From Druceiella hillmani (taxonomy: Eukaryota > Arthropoda > Insecta > Lepidoptera > Hepialidae), in contig JAYKKI010000006.1 in assembly GCA_039881145.1 (NCBI GenBank), positions 18,011,001-18,075,000 of the forward strand: DNA of 64,000 bases. The letters run 5' to 3'. Shown here in pieces: positions 58,636-64,000 of this stretch. Under the pieces are notes generated by a model that searched no databases, was not told the origin of the DNA, and was given only the letters and a program-made list of their open reading frames with translations. Both the position numbers and the translations under genes were made by a program. Each line of letters starts with the position of its first letter. Position 1 is the first letter of the stretch.

Positions 58636-61600
58636 TTACGATCTTTTTAATTTAGTTCTACCAGACACTGTCCTCACGAAATATCGAACACCACTGCATA
58701 CCGTCAGTATTATCGCAATAATCGAAAACACTACGAATCCAATAATGTCCAGCATAAAATACTGGTAGAGAGGTACAGAAGGAGCACGCAGATGTTCCGC
58801 TCCACCATGACGTATCACGTACTCCGCCCACCAGGCTGCACGCTCAAGAGCGCTTTCGGGATTGTCTTCCAGCAGTTTGGATAGATGAGTAACGCTGGAG
58901 CGATACCTGGAAGAAATGGAGTTTGTGTTTAATGACTTTTGAAAATGATTGCCTTCGATAAATACCCTCTTCTAATATCTCCTTCGACTAAAATTACAAT
59001 AAAAATAAGTCTGAACTATTTTATATAAAACAGGAATGGTAAGTACCATACCTGTTTTTATATAAATTTGTATGTATTATGTAATTTGCATTTATTATTA
59101 AATTATTATTAATATAAATAAATTATGACCTAGGTTAATCAGAATAAATTTTATTTTATTTTTAACTTACGTAATAATGTTATGTTTTTATAGAGCTTTT
59201 ATTACAATCGAAAAGGTCTAATAGGCATTTAATTGTGAAAATATTACATTTTAAAACCATTTCAATGATATAATGAGTTATAGAAATTAGTTTAGTTATG
59301 AAATAACAACTAAGTTTAGTTTCTGTCAGCGAGATACTTAATTTAAAAAATGGAACGGAAATTTCGTTAAGGTGACACTACCCATACTTTTGAAAGCTTT
59401 CTAGTTATTAAAATAAACAAAACATTAATTTCAAGCCAGGGGTTTCAGGTTTCAGATCGACTTCAACTTAACTGGTCTGCGATTGGTTGACAATTTCATT
59501 AGACAAATGCATCGGAAAGTATATTGTTTTGATAATTCCTAGATTTAGTACTATATTTTCAACAAGTGTACAAAGTCTGGTCTTCATTATGTCAATTGCT
59601 GAAGTTAATGACAATTGCCACATTGTTGTATTATTATGGTAGATGTCTACGGAAGAGAAGGCATAGAAAGTTTTGTGTATTTCTATATTTATAAAGAAAC
59701 GTAACGGTAGAGTTTTCGTAGTGACTGGATATGGCAATTACAACAGATGAAGATTCAGCATTACATAGAATATCAAATGAACCTCGCATAAAACGAGTGT
59801 AAATGACTTTATTTTCTTGTAACTCCAGTTCCTTGTAAATGGTGTGGTTGTAATTTGTTCATTTTCAATTAAAGACCTACTACCATAAGTGATATTATAA
59901 ACGTTATACGGGTTTTATCGTAAAATAAATCTTGTTTTGTAACTTCATTTAAATAAAGCATGTGTTAATATTTTTATTATTTTAATAATTATACAATGAT
60001 TTAATAAGGCATAATTTGTGAGAAGAGTGTAATTAGCCAGCCAATTAGTAGATCAACATCTTCAGATACAGATGTAAAACTATAACAAGAACTGGATGCC
60101 AGTTGATGTTAAAAATTTTGCAACAATGGCAATAACAACGGAACAACGGGATTATAAACCAGTGAAAAATGTCTAATAATTTTTATTAAGAAAATAAGAG
60201 CCTCCATGGTGAATAAGAGGCTTTAATTAAAATGTTTTCCCACGAATGTAATATTTGCATGAAACCATATAGAAAAATAAAGGAAACAGTAGTTCAATGA
60301 AAATTAAAAATCTCATATAACTTCTCAGAAATCATGCGGATTATTTCAGTTTCAATACATACTAAGAGCGACTTTTTTACATCTTCAACCCAAAAATAAG
60401 TCAATATATCAAAAATAAATGAACAAAAACTGAAAAACTGGCTCCTCTCCATGCCAAGATATTCTGTAAAATATTCAAGAGCATTAAACGTAAAAGTGGT
60501 CGTCCAAAGATGGTTAAATGGAAAGGAATATGGTTAGTAATGCAACTTCTGCTGAGGGTTACTATCTTATTAAAGATACAGTTATGAAACATAATATAAG
60601 TTTCAACAATTTTAAATTCATTATATTTTAAACAGTCTGTTACCGAAGTTCTAAAACTTCCACTATATTAATAGTAACCAAATACATTTGAAAATATTCG
60701 GGATGTACTAAAAAATTGTAATAATTTTAAACAATATCGAACAAAATATTATATCCAATAAATATTTAGTGAAGGAATTTATCGACGTGATGAGATAATT
60801 AAAACGATCACACATAAGTTTATGAGCCGTTTATGATTAAAGTAACAAACTATTAATCTTACAATCAAATAATAGTTTTGAAGGTAAGAATTCGATAAAA
60901 TTGCGTTAATTTGTTTTATATCGATATATCCGCAAATGACCAAAAGCAGTCGTTAACTACAAACAAATCTTATAACGTGCTAATGTTGATTCTTTTTTGT
61001 ATGGTACAGGTCTTTAAGATTTAATGATCCATGAAGTTAAAAATGTGTTCTATATATAAAACTGTGGCAACAATGAGGAGAGCTGAAACGCTGTTCTCAT
61101 TTTTTTTTAATATATGCATTTCATATTTTAGATATCAATGAGAACAACAAACGAATACTCAGACATGCAGGACGTGGAGAAAATGCGGAAAATGTTGGAG
61201 GAGATGGTCTTCGTGAAAATAAAAATTAATTTTATCGCTTTTAGTCTAAAGATACATCCTCTAAGATAGACAAATAAATAATTTCAAAATTAGCCAGATG
61301 TTTAATATTCTAAAATTAACAAAAATTCTCTAGCAAAAGTAACTTACTTGTTATTTTCAGTGATTTCGAAAATAGCTTCCTTTAAAGACCTCTTATCCAA
61401 TGTGTCTATGTTTAGACTTGTTCCGAGTCCAAAACGAACTATTTTCTTTACATTAAATTCTTGGTCGCCTACAAATGGTATTCCTATTAGAGGAACGTTA
61501 CTACGTACAGCTTCATCAAAGGATTGTAGACCACCTTGAGTAATAAAAGCCTTGATATTTTTATGGCCTGTAACAAATTTCATTTAATTTGTTATAATAT

Positions 61601-63041
61601 AACAGAAAGAATTACTTATGTTGCTTAAACTCTAGAAAATATAAAGTTTTTAAATCCGCAGAATTATTTCCATATTTCGCTTATGGAATAACTCGGCCCA
61701 ATCAGTTTAAAGTTTTTCTTCTGAAAACAATAAATAATAAGGTAATTATTAAATTACATTAAAAATATTTTAATTGTTTATCGTTTTTATTTTTATGAGA
61801 TAAGTTTTTATGATAACTGTTTTGTTGTAATTAGCTTTTTTATTTACAATTCCAACAATATCAACCCATATTTTAATATACTCACCCAATACGTCGTTTT
61901 GCGGTAACCATTTTGATATAAACACATTGGGAGGCTTCCCAGGCAGAGTGTCGTTCTCAAACTTCCACAAAACGTTGTATGGCAATTCACGAAACACTTC
62001 AATGAATGTGTTTATTTTACTCATCGGTAAATCTTTTGACTTCACATTTGATCCCAAACTCATATAAATAACACCTTGTTCAGATTCATCTAAAAATTTC
62101 TTCAAGTCCTGTAATTGAGATCATCTTCATTACCAATTCTAAACTGAACATTTAAAACTTGGTCAAAGATAGCAACATTTACACACGTATATATTTTACA
62201 ACACTACCTCAGGTAATGGTTTCTTTGGTTTCAAATGGCTGCCACCAATGAAAATGACGGCAGGAACAACGGGTCTGATTCCATTTAATATGGGATGAGC
62301 GTTTAGGAATAACATCGACATTTGTCTATGAGCTTCTGCTACTGTTGGTATGTCATCACCGTAATGCCTTCTTGCGATTTCGTTCTCCCGATCGGAATAT
62401 ATCCAATTGTAATATCTCTGCAGAAAATCTTCATAAATTCTGTCCAATCTTTGCCAGAAATCAAGTTGCCCGATATAATGAGAGAATATGTCAGTATACA
62501 AAACAGGATTAATTGGATTCCCGAGAGCTTCGAAGTCAATCGTCATTCCTGATGCGGAACTGATTCCAATTACCGGCGCATTGAAACGTGCCGCTGCGAC
62601 GAAATTTATTGGAACAAAGGCTTCAGTAAGTATTAAATCAAAATGTTCTTCTTTGTTCCCCAACATCGCTTTCATCTCCGGTACAGAGAGCTGTATGTCC
62701 ACAAGTTGTACCGTCATCTCTTTAAAAACAGGTAGCATTTTTATCGGTTTGCTATACTTCTGCTTCATATCTACGGCTAAAAACATTTTTGAGATTAGTC
62801 CATAGGAAATATCGTGGACGTCTATTTCTGTTATATTTTCAAACTGCTTTTCCTTGTAATGTACTGGATCAGTTGTCAATACTACCAATTCGTGACCTCG
62901 TTTAGCCAGTTCCTCTACGATCGCCCGAAAAACGACTTGGTGACTAATTGACGGGCATGGAAATATTCCGAGAATCCTTGCAGCCATGCATGAATACGAA
63001 TACGTTACAGTCAGAAAAAACACTGTGATGTGTAATCGCAT
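58636..63041 (-). CDS. UDP-glycosyltransferase gene D, UGT33-like
   Basis: Exons (minus): 63041-62208, 62108-61886, 61567-61348, 58906-58636; 515 residues, introns 99, 318 and 2441 bases, GT-AG. The start Met at 63041 aligns with A-C; an upstream in-frame Met at 63086 would only lengthen the signal peptide. Signal peptide 1-20; catalytic-type His34 in SISHQ; Glu in LTEAF. Exon 3 reads GHKNIKAFITQGGLQSFDEA (Lys where the others have Pro or Ala) and GIPFVGDQ. Exon 4 has WWAEYVIRHGGAEHLRAPSV, a membrane helix and a KLKRS tail (KXKXX). Exon 1 is the most diverged of the four, with GLISKMFLAVDMKQKYSKPIK and MTIDFEALGNPINPV, so acceptor range may differ. Intact. Confidence 0.93.
58907..61347 (-). 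other. Intron 3 of UGT gene D
   Basis: Longest intron in the cluster. It holds only short chance frames; I see no transposon or RNA gene in it. The position just before the membrane-anchor exon is the one that varies most between the paralogues (736, 1538, 2441 bases). Confidence 0.75.
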
Positions 63042-63099
63042 ATTGAAACATAGGAGTAGCAAAGCGATCAACAGACAATCAAACACTGTCTAAAATACT

Positions 63100-63165
63100 A
63101 GCTTCGAATAATTGTTTCCGTCATTTAACATGTCGCGATATATCTTATCTAAGCAAGTCACGTTG
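63100..63165 (-). promoter_or_regulatory. Probable promoter block of UGT gene D with GATA-type site
   Basis: Minus strand: GTGACTTGCTTAGATAAGA at 63144-63161 contains AGATAAG (WGATAR), followed by TCGCGACATG. It matches the block upstream of gene B in all but one or two positions. A clear TATA element is not seen. Confidence 0.45.
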
Positions 63166-64000
63166 AATTGCCTTTATAAGCAATACAAATATGAAGAAGT
63201 TAAAGATAAAAAATGACAATGTCAAAATATCCAGTGGTTATCAATAAAGGGGTAACCTCTTTAAGAGTATAATTTATTCGGTAATTTTTATAGTAATAAA
63301 CTCTTATCACTTGAAATTATAAAGTTTTTTCCAAATCAAACGCAGTATGCATCATTATTTAATTTCGCATTTAATAATAGCATCAATATTTCAAAGATAA
63401 AATATCTAATTACACCATTTCTTATTTTGTTTATTGTTGTATTACTGTTTTATATAGGCGAACAGTAGCGCTACCAAAGTGAATTAAAATTTTTAACTAA
63501 TCTTTTAAATTATTATGTTGAAATCTTTTTTCTATAATACAATTTTTTTCATTTAACATTCGTTATTCAAAAAAATACTTACATAGATTTTAAAATGATA
63601 TAAATATAAATGGTATTAAAATTAGCACCGTTTGTTTAAAATTGTAAGGCTTTTACTCAACTCAAATTTTATAATGTGAACGCAGTCAGGTCTAATAACA
63701 GCATTTAAATATTGGTGATTGCTTACGATATATATATATATATATATATATAAAACACAATTAACACTGAATAAGGATTAATTCATGATAGTCATCGGCG
63801 AATTCAAATTTTTGTAGGATTTCAGAAATTCCTTAAGTTGATCTTATAAATCAGGAAAAAATATTCTCGTTTTATGTGCAAGATACCTAAATACATTCGT
63901 AGTTAATACCTAGGGAAAGTTAAATTCTATTGAAAGTTCACCTTTATTAGTTGTACAGGCTTGGCCGAAAGAATACTCTGCATCATACTTGTAAAAGGTA
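63166..64000. other. Intergenic upstream of gene D
   Basis: No gene. A short (AT)n run lies at about 63730-63751. Confidence 0.6.

Overview
This window is AT-rich eukaryotic DNA, most likely from a moth or butterfly (Lepidoptera). The evidence is a tandem cluster of four-exon UDP-glycosyltransferase (UGT) genes that resemble the insect UGT33 group, very short first introns, GT-AG splice sites throughout, and a transposon load typical of Lepidoptera (piggyBac-like, Harbinger, mariner, hAT, a CR1-type LINE, Ty3/gypsy). There are no bacterial-type operons, rRNA genes, convincing tRNA genes or CRISPR arrays. The species assignment is inference.

Host genes. Every cellular gene I can support is a UGT on the minus strand. 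In order of coordinate they are gene A (1179-2846, exons 1-3; last exon beyond the left edge), a decayed copy P1 (25281-26728), gene B (29757-33263, complete), a second older decayed copy P2 (41268-42235), gene C (45949-48630, complete) and gene D (58636-63041, complete). A to D have identical exon architecture: about 837, 223, 220 and 271 coding bases with intron phases 0, 1 and 0-1-2 bookkeeping that matches in all copies. B, C and D encode 515-516 residue ER-luminal, membrane-anchored enzymes that conjugate sugars to small lipophilic compounds. A, B and D share a short upstream block containing a GATA-type site.

Mobile DNA between the genes. 9850-13992 is a broken CR1-type LINE, followed directly by a Harbinger transposase remnant. 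16439-23215 is a decayed piggyBac-like transposase gene split by a nearly intact Ty3/gypsy retrotransposon (17271-22320). 37380-37625 is a mariner fragment. 37891-40230 is a whole but inactive piggyBac-like element with terminal inverted repeats and TTAA duplications. 42720-45061 is a decayed hAT-type transposase. 55419-56716 is a long inverted-repeat element.

The most unusual signals are three. (1) The gypsy element has no tRNA-type primer site; the 11 bases right after its 5' LTR are exactly complementary to an 11-base stretch inside the LTR, which is the layout of Tf1/sushi self-priming. (2) The same element joins gag, protease and polymerase frames through two separate A-AAA-AAC heptamers, each a few codons before a stop. 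(3) A short dispersed repeat, flanked by 13-14 bp target duplications at two sites, carries a hammerhead-ribozyme-like fold with a covarying stem III. A further pattern is a set of short, near-perfect hairpins; one of them is demonstrably an inverted copy pasted into hAT coding sequence, pointing to template switching.
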